A DNA stretch of 64,000 bases from Micromonospora sp. KC723 (GCF_004348595.1 NZ_SMKD01000003.1:1-64000), one strand, 5' to 3'. Shown: positions 16,082 to 25,200, counted from the stretch's first letter. Notes: generated by a model from the sequence alone, not told the origin. Program-made: numbers and translations.

Positions 16082-17656
16082 ATGAAGTGGACCGGTCGAG
16101 CCGTACCCGTCGTCGTCGCCGCCCTCGCGGGCCTCGCCGCCCGCGACCTCCTACAGCGCGACCACGCGCTGCTGCGCACCTTCCCGGTGATCGGCCGGGC
16201 CCGCTACCTGCTGGAGTCGATCGGGCCGGAACTGCGGCAGTACATCGTCGCCGGCAACAACGAGGAGCGCCCGTTCACCCGCGACCAGCGACGCTGGATC
16301 TACGCCTCGGCCAAGCAGCAGAACAACTACTTCGGCTTCGGCACCGACAACGACATCGAGTACACCCCCGGCTATCCGATCATCAAGCATCGCACCTTCG
16401 GCCGGGCGGTGCCGCCGTCGGCCCCCGCGGCGGGTCACGACGTGCGCCTGCCGGCGGCGAAGGTGCTCGGCGGGGCGCGCGGGCGGGCGAAGGCGTTCCG
16501 GCCCCCGTCGGTGGTCAACATCTCCGCGATGAGCTTCGGTTCGCTGTCCGGCAACGCGGTGGCGGCGTTGAACAGGGGCGCGGCGCTGGCGGACTGCCTG
16601 CAGAACACCGGCGAGGGCGGACTGTCGCCGTACCACCGCAACGGCGGCGACCTGGTCTTCCAGCTCGGCACCGCGTACTTCGGCTGCCGCGACTCCCGGG
16701 GCCGGTTCGACCTTGCCCGGCTCAAGGACCTGGTGGCCGGGGCGCCGGTGCGGGCGCTGGAGGTGAAGCTCAGCCAGGGCGCGAAGCCGGGACTGGGTGG
16801 GCTGCTGCCCGCGGCCAAGGTGTCGGCGGAGATCGCCGCGACCCGGGGCGTCCCGGTGGGCGAGGACTGTGTCAGCCCGTCCCGGCACGCCGAGTTCTCC
16901 GACTGCGACAGCCTGCTGGACTGGGTGGAGCTGCTCGCCGCCGAGACCGGCCTGCCGGTGGGCATCAAGTCCGCCGTGGGTGACCTCGGTTTCTGGGAGG
17001 AGCTGACCACACTGATGCGCGACACCGGGCGCGGCGTGGACTTCGTGACCGTGGACGGCGGTGAGGGCGGCACCGGCGCCGCGCCGCTGATCTTCACCGA
17101 CACGGTGTCGCTGCCGTTCCAGCAGGGCTTCGCCCGCGTCTACAAGACCTTCGCCGAGCGCGGTCTGCACCAGGACGTGGTCTTCGTCGGGTCCGGCAAG
17201 CTGGGGCTGCCGGACAACGCCGTCGTCGCGTTCGCGCTCGGCTGCGACATGGTCAACGTCGGCCGGGAGGCGATGCTGGCGGTCGGCTGCATCCAGGCGC
17301 AGAAGTGCCACACCGACACCTGCCCCACCGGCGTGGCCACCCAGAACAGGTGGCTGGCCCGGGGGCTGGACCCGAAGCTGAAGTCGGTGCGGGCCGCCAG
17401 CTATGTGCGTACCCTACGGCGGGATCTCGTCAAGGTCGCCGAGGCGTGCGGGGTGGAGCACCCCGGGCTGATCGACACCGACACGGTGGAGATCCTCGAC
17501 GGGCGGACCTCGTCCAGACCGCTCCGGGAGGTCTACGGCTACCGGCCCGGGTGGGGGCTGCCGTCAGCCGCCGACCGGGCGGAAATCGTCGCGCTGATGA
17601 CCGGGGAGGCGCCCCGGGGCGGCAGCGCTCCCCCGTCGGTCACCGCGGTCGGCTGA
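16082..17656 (+). CDS. FMN-binding glutamate synthase family protein
   Basis: A 524-residue protein similar to the synthase domain of glutamate synthase (GltB-like, stand-alone). An N-terminal hydrophobic helix (about 7-22) may attach it to the membrane. The FMN-barrel core shows NISAMSFGSLSGNAVAALNRG, NTGEGGLSPYH, KLSQGAKPG, VTVDGGEGGTGAAP and the 3Fe-4S cysteines CIQAQKCHTDTC (Cys403, Cys409, Cys414), followed by PTGVATQ. The amidotransferase domain of full GltB is missing, so it is not a complete glutamate synthase. Some stand-alone members are archaeal-type synthases; most are uncharacterised. I use the ATG at 16082 because the GGAAA site is too close to a GTG nine bases upstream. Confidence 0.88.
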   Translation: MKWTGRAVPVVVAALAGLAARDLLQRDHALLRTFPVIGRARYLLESIGPELRQYIVAGNNEERPFTRDQRRWIYASAKQQNNYFGFGTDNDIEYTPGYPIIKHRTFGRAVPPSAPAAGHDVRLPAAKVLGGARGRAKAFRPPSVVNISAMSFGSLSGNAVAALNRGAALADCLQNTGEGGLSPYHRNGGDLVFQLGTAYFGCRDSRGRFDLARLKDLVAGAPVRALEVKLSQGAKPGLGGLLPAAKVSAEIAATRGVPVGEDCVSPSRHAEFSDCDSLLDWVELLAAETGLPVGIKSAVGDLGFWEELTTLMRDTGRGVDFVTVDGGEGGTGAAPLIFTDTVSLPFQQGFARVYKTFAERGLHQDVVFVGSGKLGLPDNAVVAFALGCDMVNVGREAMLAVGCIQAQKCHTDTCPTGVATQNRWLARGLDPKLKSVRAASYVRTLRRDLVKVAEACGVEHPGLIDTDTVEILDGRTSSRPLREVYGYRPGWGLPSAADRAEIVALMTGEAPRGGSAPPSVTAVG

Positions 17657-17659
17657 GGC

Positions 17660-18362
17660 TCACTCCTCGATCGCGCCACCGACCGCGCGCAGATGCTCCC
17701 GGAACGTCACCGTCGGGTCCGCCGCCCGCCGGGCCAGGTACGCGTCGAACCGTACCTGCTCGCGCAGGGAGACACCGGCGTGGACCCGTTCGGCCTGCCG
17801 CCGCTCGGTGTCCCGGATCGACGCGGCGAGGTCGCACAGTTCCCCGATCGGTTGGCACGAACAGCACCCCGTCGTCGTCCCCGAGGGCCAGGTCGTGGTC
17901 GTCCACCGTCCACCGTCCCACCCGCGCGCGGGCGAGGGCGTGCGGTGGACGCGGATCGAGCCGCAGCGGGCCGGTGGGGATCGTGCCGAGGCTGAACACC
18001 GGCAGCCCGATCGTCCGGATGTCGGCGGTGTCCCGGTGCAGGCCCCAGACCACCACGCCGGCCAGGCCGGCGGCCTGCGCCTCCCGCACCACGAGGTCAC
18101 CGACACAGCTCTCGTCGGTGCGTCCGGCGTTGTCGACGACGAGACCATCGCCCGGTGCTGCCCGGTCGACAGCCTCCAGGAAGATGTCGACGCTGCCGAC
18201 GTGCCGGGTCGGGGTGACCCGGCCGGCCAGCCGCCCGCCGGGAACGACCGGCCGGACGGCGGCGGGCGCGCAGCGCACCGGCAGCCCGGCACGCAGGCAG
18301 GCATCAGCGACGTGGGCGGTGGTCAGCGAGGCGAACCGTCGGCACAACTCAGCACTGCTCAT
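17660..18362 (-). pseudogene. RraA-like aldolase gene with a frameshift
   Basis: The gene starts with MSSAELCRRFASLTTAHVADAC and reads as a clear RraA/HMG-aldolase-like protein through GDGLVVDNAGR, VVVWGLHRDT and LGDDDGVLFVPT. Near 17850-17860 the reading frame breaks. The rest of the protein (IGELCDLAASIRDTERRQAERV ... AVGGAIEE, with a stop at 17660) continues in another frame. The span is 703 bases, one more than a multiple of three, so a net one-base insertion (or two-base loss) explains it. It may be true decay or an assembly error. RraA-like proteins act on hydroxy-keto acids or, in E. coli, modulate RNase E. It is convergent with the FMN-protein gene. Confidence 0.85.
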
Positions 18363-18528
18363 CGCCTGACGGTAGGGCGGCGTACCCGCCCCCGTGGCGG
18401 TCCACTTCCACACCACCGGCCTGCGACCGGCTCGCGCCGCCGTCGACGGCGCGAGCCGTCGCCCCGTCCGAACATCGCCCTACGGGACCCTGCCGCCTGC
18501 GAGTTCCGGAAGGGTCACCCGGCGACGT

Positions 18529-19281
18529 TCAGGATCGGGTCGGCCCGGACAGCACCGCCGGTTGTCGGACGTCGTGGGTACGCAGCTGCCCGCACATGCC
18601 CCAGCGTGCGGCTTCACCGGCGGGGGAACCCAGCAGCATGGACTGCCGTAGGTGGTGGCCGTCGCCGCGTTCGAGGGCGTCGAGGATGTCGGCCGTGTGC
18701 CGGGTTTCGCGTTCGACGGTTTCCTTCCAGGTTTGCCGCCAGGCGGCGATCCTCGGTCTCACCAGCGCCACGGCACTGGCGTACAGCTGCTCCAGCGGCG
18801 CGAGGTCTCCCGCGTCCGCGCTGGCCACCAACCGCTGGAACCCGCTGACGGCCAGATCCCGCCGTCGTCGCACAGCTTCGTCGATCTCCCCGGCCGGCGC
18901 GTTCGCCGGTAGCGCCGCCGCGGCCGTGTAGCGGGCGGCGTCGGCGACGATCTCGGGTGGAAAGGTCATCACCGCGTCACCGGCCTCGGGCAGGCCGGCG
19001 TTCTGCATCACGACGACGACCTGCAGGCTGCCGTGGTTGACGGCGCGGTGGATGGTGCCCGGGGTGAACCAGACGGTCATCCCGGCGGCCAGCGGCGTCG
19101 ACCGGAACCCGGACGCGTCGAGGGTCTGCAGTTCGCCTTCGCCACCGGTGACGACGTACGCCTCGGTGGAGGCGGTGTGCAGATGGGGGGTGCCCCCGGC
19201 CAGGCCGTCGGCGCAGGGACTGGAGTACACCGACAGCCTGCTCACGGAGGTGCCGCCGGGAAACGGCGGGGTGCGGTTCAC
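18529..19281 (-). CDS. Cupin-domain protein
   Basis: A 250-residue protein. The N-terminal half is a cupin: GGTPHLHTASTEAYVVTGGEGELQ supplies the metal-binding histidines and glutamate, and FTPGTIHRAVN the second motif. The C-terminal half (about 120-220) is helical, with EAVRRRRDLAVSGFQRLV and LEQLYASAVALVRPRIAAWRQ, and has no recognised family. The GTG start overlaps the stop of the DUF6807 gene by four bases (GTGA), so translation is coupled. As third gene of a dehydrogenase-DUF6807-cupin operon, it probably acts on, or senses, the same sugar-like metabolite. Confidence 0.8.
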   Translation of the reverse strand: MNRTPPFPGGTSVSRLSVYSSPCADGLAGGTPHLHTASTEAYVVTGGEGELQTLDASGFRSTPLAAGMTVWFTPGTIHRAVNHGSLQVVVVMQNAGLPEAGDAVMTFPPEIVADAARYTAAAALPANAPAGEIDEAVRRRRDLAVSGFQRLVASADAGDLAPLEQLYASAVALVRPRIAAWRQTWKETVERETRHTADILDALERGDGHHLRQSMLLGSPAGEAARWGMCGQLRTHDVRQPAVLSGPTRS

Positions 19282-20240
19282 GCCGGCTCCCCGGTGGGCG
19301 AGGGGGCCGTCCACCGGTCCAGGGCCTGGCGGCCCTGGTCGGCGAGGGCCGTGGTGCCGTCGGTGCCGTGGTCGCCGCTGGCGACGAGCACCGCGTACCG
19401 GAAGGTGATGGTCTGCTCGGGCGCGAAGGGCAGTTCCTCACTGAAGAAGGGTGCCGGGCACAGGCAGGCGAACTCCTCGGTGCGAACGAACCACTGCGGG
19501 GGGTGCTGCGGGTTGGCGGTGTCGTCGATCATGATGACCGTCGACGAGGTCCCGGTCTCGTCGTGGCGACCGCGGAAGGCCAACCACCCGGACCGGGTAC
19601 CCCGCAGGTCGTCGCCGCCGGTGCCGAAGGGCGACTGGACGGTGCCGCCGGTGAAGGAGCGTGGGCCACGCCAGAACAGGCCACCGTAACCGGCGTTCTC
19701 GCGGCCCTTGGTGGTCGGTGAGCCGATGTTCAGGGTCGCGCCGGACACGTTCGTCATGGTGGTTTCGAAGATCAGCACCCAGCTGGTGGCATCGAGGACG
19801 GTCGCCGTGAGGCTGCGGTGTTCGGTGATGACCTGGCGCCCCTGTTGGGAGATCCAGTCCAGGCGGTGGGCGATGTCGGCGCGGGCGTCCGTGGCGGCCA
19901 GCGCGGTCATGCCACGGTGGACGGCGCTGCCGTTGTTGTCCAGTTGCACGTAGGAGCGACCGCGCAGGTAGGTGGGGCCACCCCAGAAGTTGTGCTCCCC
20001 CACGTTCGGCAGCGACCAGGCGATGCCCTTGTGCCACACGTGGTCGTGCGGCCGGAACAGCGAGACGACGTCGCCGGCCAGGGTACGGATCGGGTGCAGG
20101 TACGGCTTGGGCGATTCCAGCTGCGCGGTGTCCGGCCGGTACACGTAGCTGAACAGCGCCACGTCGCCGGCCCGGACGTCGACGGCGCGTCCCACGGCGT
20201 GGTCGAGGTGGAAGGTCATCGGACGGTCGTTGTTCACCAT
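19278..20240 (-). CDS. DUF6807 (PmoA-like) family protein
   Basis: A 320-residue cytoplasmic protein of the DUF6807 family, often labelled PmoA-like by annotation pipelines but unrelated to methane monooxygenase. Markers are RPYLHPIRTLAG-like (here KPYLHPIRTLAGDVVSL), RPHDHVWHKGIAWSLPNVG and NFWGGPTY, then a galactose-mutarotase-like beta-sandwich with SPTTKGRENAGYGGLFWRGPRS. The His-rich RPHDHVWHKG segment may be a metal or active site. Homologues usually neighbour Gfo/Idh dehydrogenases in sugar-catabolic operons, as here. Its ATG overlaps the end of the dehydrogenase by seven bases and its stop overlaps the cupin start, so all three are one transcript. Confidence 0.85.
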   Translation of the reverse strand: MVNNDRPMTFHLDHAVGRAVDVRAGDVALFSYVYRPDTAQLESPKPYLHPIRTLAGDVVSLFRPHDHVWHKGIAWSLPNVGEHNFWGGPTYLRGRSYVQLDNNGSAVHRGMTALAATDARADIAHRLDWISQQGRQVITEHRSLTATVLDATSWVLIFETTMTNVSGATLNIGSPTTKGRENAGYGGLFWRGPRSFTGGTVQSPFGTGGDDLRGTRSGWLAFRGRHDETGTSSTVIMIDDTANPQHPPQWFVRTEEFACLCPAPFFSEELPFAPEQTITFRYAVLVASGDHGTDGTTALADQGRQALDRWTAPSPTGEPA

Positions 20241-21316
20241 GGGGTTCCTGTTCCGTTCATGCGCGTGGCGAAGGGGTGCTCGGCGTCGATCTGGCCGCTT
20301 CGAATCGGCTCACCGGTGAACGCCGAGGCGTACAGCGCGGCGGCGAACTCCATCGTGCGGCGGGTGTCGACGAGCCCGACCGGTGGTGCGGCGCCGGCGT
20401 CGAGGGCATCGTAGACGGCGGCGAGCTGCCCGGGGTGGCCGCTGACGGCCTCGGACCGGGTGGCGACCCACTCGGTGCGCACGTCCTCGTGGCCCGGGAC
20501 GGCGGTGACCGTCCAGTCGTCGTCGGTGTAACCGTAGAGGTGCTCCACCTCGACGGTGGCGTACTCGAAGTCGAACCGCAGTGCCGAGGTCTGCCGAGGC
20601 GAGACCACCGAGTTGACGACCGACGCCACGGTGCCGTCGGCGAAGGTGACCAGCGCCATCGACACGTCCTCGGTGTCGACGCGGCGGGCGCGCCGGGCGG
20701 CGACGGCGGTCACCGACTCCCAGGGGCCGAGCACCGACAGCAACAGGTCGAACTGGTGGATGCCGTGACCCATGGTCGGTCCGCCGCCTTCGGTCTCCCA
20801 CCTGCCCCGCCACGGCACCTCGAAGTAGGCGTCGTCCCGGAACCACAGCGTGTGGCAGATGGCCAGTAGACAGCGGCCGAGCCGGCCGGCGGCGGCCATC
20901 TCGCGAAGCCGGATGGCGCCGGCCCCGAAGCGGTGCTGGAAGACGGTGGCGAAGTGCGCACCGGACGCCCGGGAGGCGGCGGCGAGGGTGTCCAGCTCGG
21001 CGAGCGACAGCGCCGGGGGCTTCTCGACCAGCACGGTGACGCCCGCCCGCAGACACTGCAGGGCCAGCGGCGCGTGCGAGACGGGTGGCGTGCACACGTG
21101 GATCACGTCGAGTCGCGCGTCGGCGAGCAGCTCCGCGAGGTCCGTGTAGACCTTCGGCACAGCCCACCTGGCGGCGAACTCTCGCGCCCGGTCGGGGTCG
21201 ACGTCGACCACCGCGACCAGTTCGGCACGCTCGTCGTACGCACGCAGCGCCTGCGCGTGCGCGTTGGCGATGCCGCCGGTGCCGACGATCGCGGTGCGGT
21301 ATCGGGGTCGAGGCAT
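20234..21316 (-). CDS. Gfo/Idh/MocA family oxidoreductase (operon leader)
   Basis: A 360-residue dehydrogenase. The N-terminal Rossmann motif is TAIVGTGGIANAHAQAL. The cofactor site is VLVEKPPALSLAELDTL with the catalytic EKP lysine; FQHRFGAGAIRLREM and GGGPTMGHGIHQFDLLLSVLG follow, where the His in GIHQFD corresponds to the family's catalytic region. It should oxidise or reduce a sugar or cyclitol using NAD(P). The ATG follows GAAGGAG. It is the first gene of the three-gene operon with DUF6807 and cupin proteins and differs clearly from the family member at 2286. Confidence 0.9.
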   Translation of the reverse strand: MPRPRYRTAIVGTGGIANAHAQALRAYDERAELVAVVDVDPDRAREFAARWAVPKVYTDLAELLADARLDVIHVCTPPVSHAPLALQCLRAGVTVLVEKPPALSLAELDTLAAASRASGAHFATVFQHRFGAGAIRLREMAAAGRLGRCLLAICHTLWFRDDAYFEVPWRGRWETEGGGPTMGHGIHQFDLLLSVLGPWESVTAVAARRARRVDTEDVSMALVTFADGTVASVVNSVVSPRQTSALRFDFEYATVEVEHLYGYTDDDWTVTAVPGHEDVRTEWVATRSEAVSGHPGQLAAVYDALDAGAAPPVGLVDTRRTMEFAAALYASAFTGEPIRSGQIDAEHPFATRMNGTGTPW

Positions 21317-21704
21317 GAGGGGTGCTGCTCCTTCGGTGCGGGGGGTGGCCGCTGCGCGGAGGTCGTCTCGTCGAACAGAGCGACGACAACTCCGACCTGG
21401 GCTTCGCCGTCGGCGACGTCTGACCGACCACAACCGTCGGCACGGTGTGTGACGCCGGCCTCGCCCCAGGTCGCGACGTCGCCGCCGCCGGGTACGACGA
21501 TATCGGCTCGGTCACCGACGTCGTGCCGCCCCTTCGCGGGCGCCCGTCCGGTGGCGGCGCGAGCTGGGGCACGGATGATGGCGCCACCCGGTAGGGGCGG
21601 CGCCATCATCCGGGGGTCGGGGCAGACGACCTCCACGGCGTGCTGGTGGGTCTGCTCGGGCCGCGGTGCGGCCACGGACCGCGGGTGCCAGGTGAGCGTC
21701 GTGC
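21317..21704 (-). other. Promoter region of the dehydrogenase operon, with terminator
   Basis: About 390 bases between two reverse-strand genes. It should hold the promoter of the operon beginning at 21316 and the end of the polyester-hydrolase transcript, marked by the hairpin at 21572-21612. Other open frames here look like GC-rich shadows. No operator could be assigned. Confidence 0.4.
21572..21612 (-). terminator. Strong hairpin terminator
   Basis: A perfect 14-base-pair inverted repeat (CGGATGATGGCGCC / GGCGCCATCATCCG) with a 13-base loop lies 93 bases past the stop of the polyester-hydrolase gene. It is the longest perfect stem noticed in the window. Confidence 0.75.
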
Positions 21705-23048
21705 CTATGGGCTCACACAGGCGAGCACGGGGGTGCTCGGCGTGCCTCCGCCGATGAACCCGAACGTGGTCGACGTCCCCGGCTGGAGGGAGCCGTTGTA
21801 CGACACGTTACGCACGGTGACGGCCGAGCCGCTGGTGGTCAGCGTGCCGTTCCAGACCTGGCTGATGCTCTGCCCGCTGCCCAGCGTCCATCGGACGGTC
21901 CACCCGTTGATCGGCGAGTTGCCCGCGGTCACCGTGACCTCTGCCTGGTAGCCACCGGGCCACGAGTTGGTGGTGCGGTAGGTGGCGCGGCAGGCGCCAT
22001 CGGGCGCCGGCGTGGTGGGGGTCGCCGACGGGCTCGTCGAAGGAGTCACCGACGGGCTCGTCGTCGGGGTCGGCGGCGCGGTGGTGGTGGGTGGACTGGT
22101 GGGCGCACCGGGCGGCGTCAGCGGGCACGTGCTGCGGTACTGGGTGATGCCGGTGCGGTCCGTCAGCGGGCACAGGAACTGGCTGTAGCGGGTGTCGTTG
22201 TCGACAAAGATCTTCAGCCACGGGATGACCACCCGCATCATGAGCGGGTTGTTCGAGGTCGGGAAGCCGTGGCCGGCACCGGCGAACTCCAGGTACGCGC
22301 TCTCGGTGCTGGCCGGTATCCCGTTGTACAGGGTGCTGATGCTGGCCGGGGTGGTGGTGCCGTCGTTCTGCCCGGCGATGAGCATGGTCGGTACCCGGGT
22401 GTTGGTCAGGTTCTGCGACGGGCTGAACGGCGCCAACCCGACCGCGGCCTTCAGCGAGGGACGCCGCAGCGCCGCGGACATCGCGCCACCACCACCCATG
22501 GAGTGGCCCATCACCGCCGCGCGACTCGCGTCGACCCGGTTGCGTACCGGGCTCTGCTGGGTCAGGTAGTCCAGGGCGGCCAGCAACTGGGTGCCCCGGG
22601 CGGTGTCCCAGTCGTTGCGGTTGATGGTGTCCACCCCGATCACGACGAACCCGAACGAGGCCAGCCAGTGGCCCATCCAGGCCCCCTCGGCGGCCCAGGT
22701 GGCGGTGTAGCCGGGCACGATGGCCACCGCGCCGAAGGTCCCCTGACTGGTGTCGGTCGGGTGGTAGATCACGCCGCCGCCGAAGCCGTTCCCGGCCGGC
22801 ACGGTCACCTGTGTGGTGGCGAAGGTGCCGCGCGAGGCCCGCACACTCTCGGCGGTGGGGTCCGGGCCCCGCTGGTAGGGATTGTCCGCGGCCGAGGCCG
22901 GACGGATCACCGCCACGATCGACAACGCGCAGAGCGCGACCGTGGCCAGGACGCCGGCCCGCCTCACCAGCCGACGCGAGGGACGGACCGCGGGCCGGTT
23001 GGCCCGCGAACCGCTTGGTTCATGGTGTTCGATTCCGTTCTGGGGCAT
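21705..23048 (-). CDS. PETase-like polyester hydrolase (cutinase) fused to CBM2
   Basis: A 447-residue secreted enzyme. A long twin-arginine-like leader (RRLVRR at 25-30, cleavage near ASA-AD at about 54) precedes an alpha/beta hydrolase that aligns closely by eye with actinobacterial cutinases and PETase: NPYQRGPDPT, AIVPGYTA (oxyanion Tyr114), GHSMGGGG (Ser183), QNDGTTTP (Asp229), GAGHGF (His260) and NDTRYSQFLC. Cys293 and Cys308 match the conserved C-terminal disulfide. The PETase-specific second disulfide is absent and His182 replaces PETase's Trp, as in ordinary cutinases. A Pro/Thr linker (310-350) leads to a CBM2 module (Cys353 to Cys445, with NSWPGG and INGWTVRW). It probably cleaves plant cutin or similar polyesters while bound to cellulose. 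Confidence 0.9.
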   Translation of the reverse strand: MPQNGIEHHEPSGSRANRPAVRPSRRLVRRAGVLATVALCALSIVAVIRPASAADNPYQRGPDPTAESVRASRGTFATTQVTVPAGNGFGGGVIYHPTDTSQGTFGAVAIVPGYTATWAAEGAWMGHWLASFGFVVIGVDTINRNDWDTARGTQLLAALDYLTQQSPVRNRVDASRAAVMGHSMGGGGAMSAALRRPSLKAAVGLAPFSPSQNLTNTRVPTMLIAGQNDGTTTPASISTLYNGIPASTESAYLEFAGAGHGFPTSNNPLMMRVVIPWLKIFVDNDTRYSQFLCPLTDRTGITQYRSTCPLTPPGAPTSPPTTTAPPTPTTSPSVTPSTSPSATPTTPAPDGACRATYRTTNSWPGGYQAEVTVTAGNSPINGWTVRWTLGSGQSISQVWNGTLTTSGSAVTVRNVSYNGSLQPGTSTTFGFIGGGTPSTPVLACVSP

Positions 23049-23196
23049 TGCGAGGTGCCTCCTTGTCGGCTGTCAGGTGCGAGCGTGGGGCGGTGACGTT
23101 CTCTTCCGGAGGGCGTGACCGCGGCGCGCCTCCCGCCCGCCACGAGCCCCGGCTGGGTGGCCAGGGCTCGCGGCCAGGATGGAGCGGACGGGCCGG

Positions 23197-24699
23197 CTAC
23201 GGCAGCCAGCGGATGTGGGGGTTGAGGCGACCGTTGCGGTCGAAGACGGCCATGTTGTCCCACTCGTTGCCCGAGTTGGTGATGTCAGCCGGGTCCCAGC
23301 CGTTGCCGGGCACCGCGTACCAGGTGGGCTCCCAGTAGAAGATTCCGATGGCGCCGGCGTTGCGGGCGGTGTTCTGCACCGCGGCGAAGTTCGCCTGCTG
23401 CCCGGCCGGCGTCGTCTCGTAGCCCGAGCAGCCGCTGGTGACCACGTTCCGGGTGCTGTCGGAGTTGGCCGTGGTCTGCGGGTAGGCGGTCTCGGCGATG
23501 ATGACCGGCTTGCCGTACCGGGACCGCATGTCCGACACCACACCGGCCAGGTTGGACAGGCTGCCGTGCCAGAAGCAGTAGTACGACAGGGCGGTGATGT
23601 CCCACTGCACGCCCTGCGCCCGGATACCGTCGTAGAACCACCGGGCGCCGCTCTCCACGTTCGCGGTGTGGATGATCACCTGAGTGCCACTGTTACACGC
23701 CTTCGTCGCGTTGTAACCCGCCTTCAGCAACCGCCCCAGATTGGTGAAGTTGTTGTTCACCACCCGACCGTCGTCCCACAACATCCCTGTGTTGATCTCG
23801 TTACCGATCTGCACACTGTCCGGCACCGTGCCCTGCGCCCTCAGGCTCGTGCACACGTCGTACGTGTAGTCGTACACGTCCGTGGTCAACCGGTCGATCC
23901 CATGACCCGCCCACGCCGCCGGCTTGAACTGCTTTCCCGGATCCGCCCACGTGTCCGAGTAGTGGAAGTCCACCATCAACTTCAGGCCCTTGGCCTTCAC
24001 CGTCCGGGCGTACTGCAACACCTTGTCCTTGTTGTTGTAACCACTACGCGGGTTGTTCCAGATCCGCAACCGCACATAGTTCACGCCCGCGCTCTTGAGA
24101 ATGTCCAACGCATCACCCTGGACACCATTGGCGTAGTAGTGCCGGGCCCCGAGATCGAGGGCCCGCTGTCCGGTCGACACGTCCGCACCCTGCATGATCG
24201 AGGTGTTGCCACCACCGTCCGCGGTGGTGACCTCGAGGTAGTCGACGTTCGCGAGCCCGCCGGAGGTCGTCGCGGCCAGCCGCACGGTGTTGGTTCCCGC
24301 GGCCAACTGCACGCTCAGGCCCTTGGTTGCCCAGCTGGTCCACGCGCCGGTGGCCTCGAAGCCGAGCGCGGACTGCACCACGGCGCCGTTGACGCTGACG
24401 TCCGCCGGCCGGCTCGCCGTGCTGCCGTTGGCGAACCGGACAGCCAGGTTGGCGGTGCCCGCCGCGGGCGCGGTCACCGTGAACGTGACAGCGGCACCGA
24501 CGGCGTTGGTCGTGTCGCAGAAACCGCTGCCGGAGTATCCGGAGTGGTTGGAGGCGACCGCCCCACCACACACGGCGGGTGACGACTCCGCCTCGTAGCG
24601 GTTGGTGGCGGCATGCGCACTGAGCGCCAGCACGACGGCGGTGCCGGACAGAGCCGTCGTCACCGCCATGACTGCCGAAAGTCTCGTCAACGGTTTCAT
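23197..24699 (-). CDS. GH53 endo-beta-1,4-galactanase with CBM35-like domain
   Basis: A 500-residue secreted enzyme. A signal peptide (1-31, ending AHA) is followed by a beta-sandwich carbohydrate-binding module (about 33-158; RYEAESSPA, SGSGFCDTTNAVG, VDYLEVTTA), CBM35/CBM6-like. The GH53 barrel follows: QGADVSTGQRAL, GVNYVRLRIWNNPRSG, LMVDFHYSDTWADPGKQFKPAAW, QIGNEINTGMLW (acid/base Glu301) and VIIAETAYP (nucleophile Glu403). The family hydrolyses beta-1,4-galactan side chains of rhamnogalacturonan I. A TGAAACCGTTGAC-like sequence, similar to operators elsewhere in the locus, spans the first codons. The gene is probably regulated with the polysaccharide locus. Confidence 0.93.
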   Translation of the reverse strand: MKPLTRLSAVMAVTTALSGTAVVLALSAHAATNRYEAESSPAVCGGAVASNHSGYSGSGFCDTTNAVGAAVTFTVTAPAAGTANLAVRFANGSTASRPADVSVNGAVVQSALGFEATGAWTSWATKGLSVQLAAGTNTVRLAATTSGGLANVDYLEVTTADGGGNTSIMQGADVSTGQRALDLGARHYYANGVQGDALDILKSAGVNYVRLRIWNNPRSGYNNKDKVLQYARTVKAKGLKLMVDFHYSDTWADPGKQFKPAAWAGHGIDRLTTDVYDYTYDVCTSLRAQGTVPDSVQIGNEINTGMLWDDGRVVNNNFTNLGRLLKAGYNATKACNSGTQVIIHTANVESGARWFYDGIRAQGVQWDITALSYYCFWHGSLSNLAGVVSDMRSRYGKPVIIAETAYPQTTANSDSTRNVVTSGCSGYETTPAGQQANFAAVQNTARNAGAIGIFYWEPTWYAVPGNGWDPADITNSGNEWDNMAVFDRNGRLNPHIRWLP

Positions 24700-25200
24700 C
24701 GATGCCCCCTGGAGATGTCCATGGCGAGGTCCGTTCTCGGGTCAAAGGGGCCCACCCACGGCACGGCGGCCGGGGCGGGCGGTTGGCGTGCGGAGTTGAC
24801 GGAACAGCCACGCCGAGAGGGCCGACCGCCCGTCAAGCCAGACCCCTGCGTGAGCCGTGGCACGAGGCGCTTCCGGTGGGTGGCCGGCCGCCCCCGGCAC
24901 TGACGGGACCGGGGATGAGGCCCACGTCCTCGCATCGCAGGTGCACCTCTTCACTTCCATGACCGTGGCCACCGCGCCCGGCCTGCCGCGCGGAACCAGG
25001 ACGGCAGCCCGGTACCCCGTGGCCACATCATCGGTCCGCCATCACGTAACAGCCCTGTCACCGCCTGGCGACGGTCACATGTATCACACATCCTGTCCGG
25101 CGGACATGGAACTGTCAATCGATGGATGTCCACGCCGTCGCGGTCGGCCACCGCCCGCGGAAGGGCACGACGAACCCATCCGGCCGTGCGAGGTGGACGG
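24700..25200 (-). other. Intergenic region upstream of GH53
   Basis: About 500 bases between the PaaX-like gene and the galactanase, both on the reverse strand. It should hold the galactanase promoter: a TTTGACC element can be read on the reverse strand at about 24746-24752. No gene is supported; the open frames are Arg/Pro-rich. An AT-leaning patch at 25070-25130 lies just downstream of the PaaX-like stop. Confidence 0.35.

Noticed and set aside
21345-21704. Possible gene remnant between the dehydrogenase operon and the polyester hydrolase
   Set aside because: Some stretches look protein-like in alternate frames, but none could be matched to a family, and the region is needed for a promoter and terminator.
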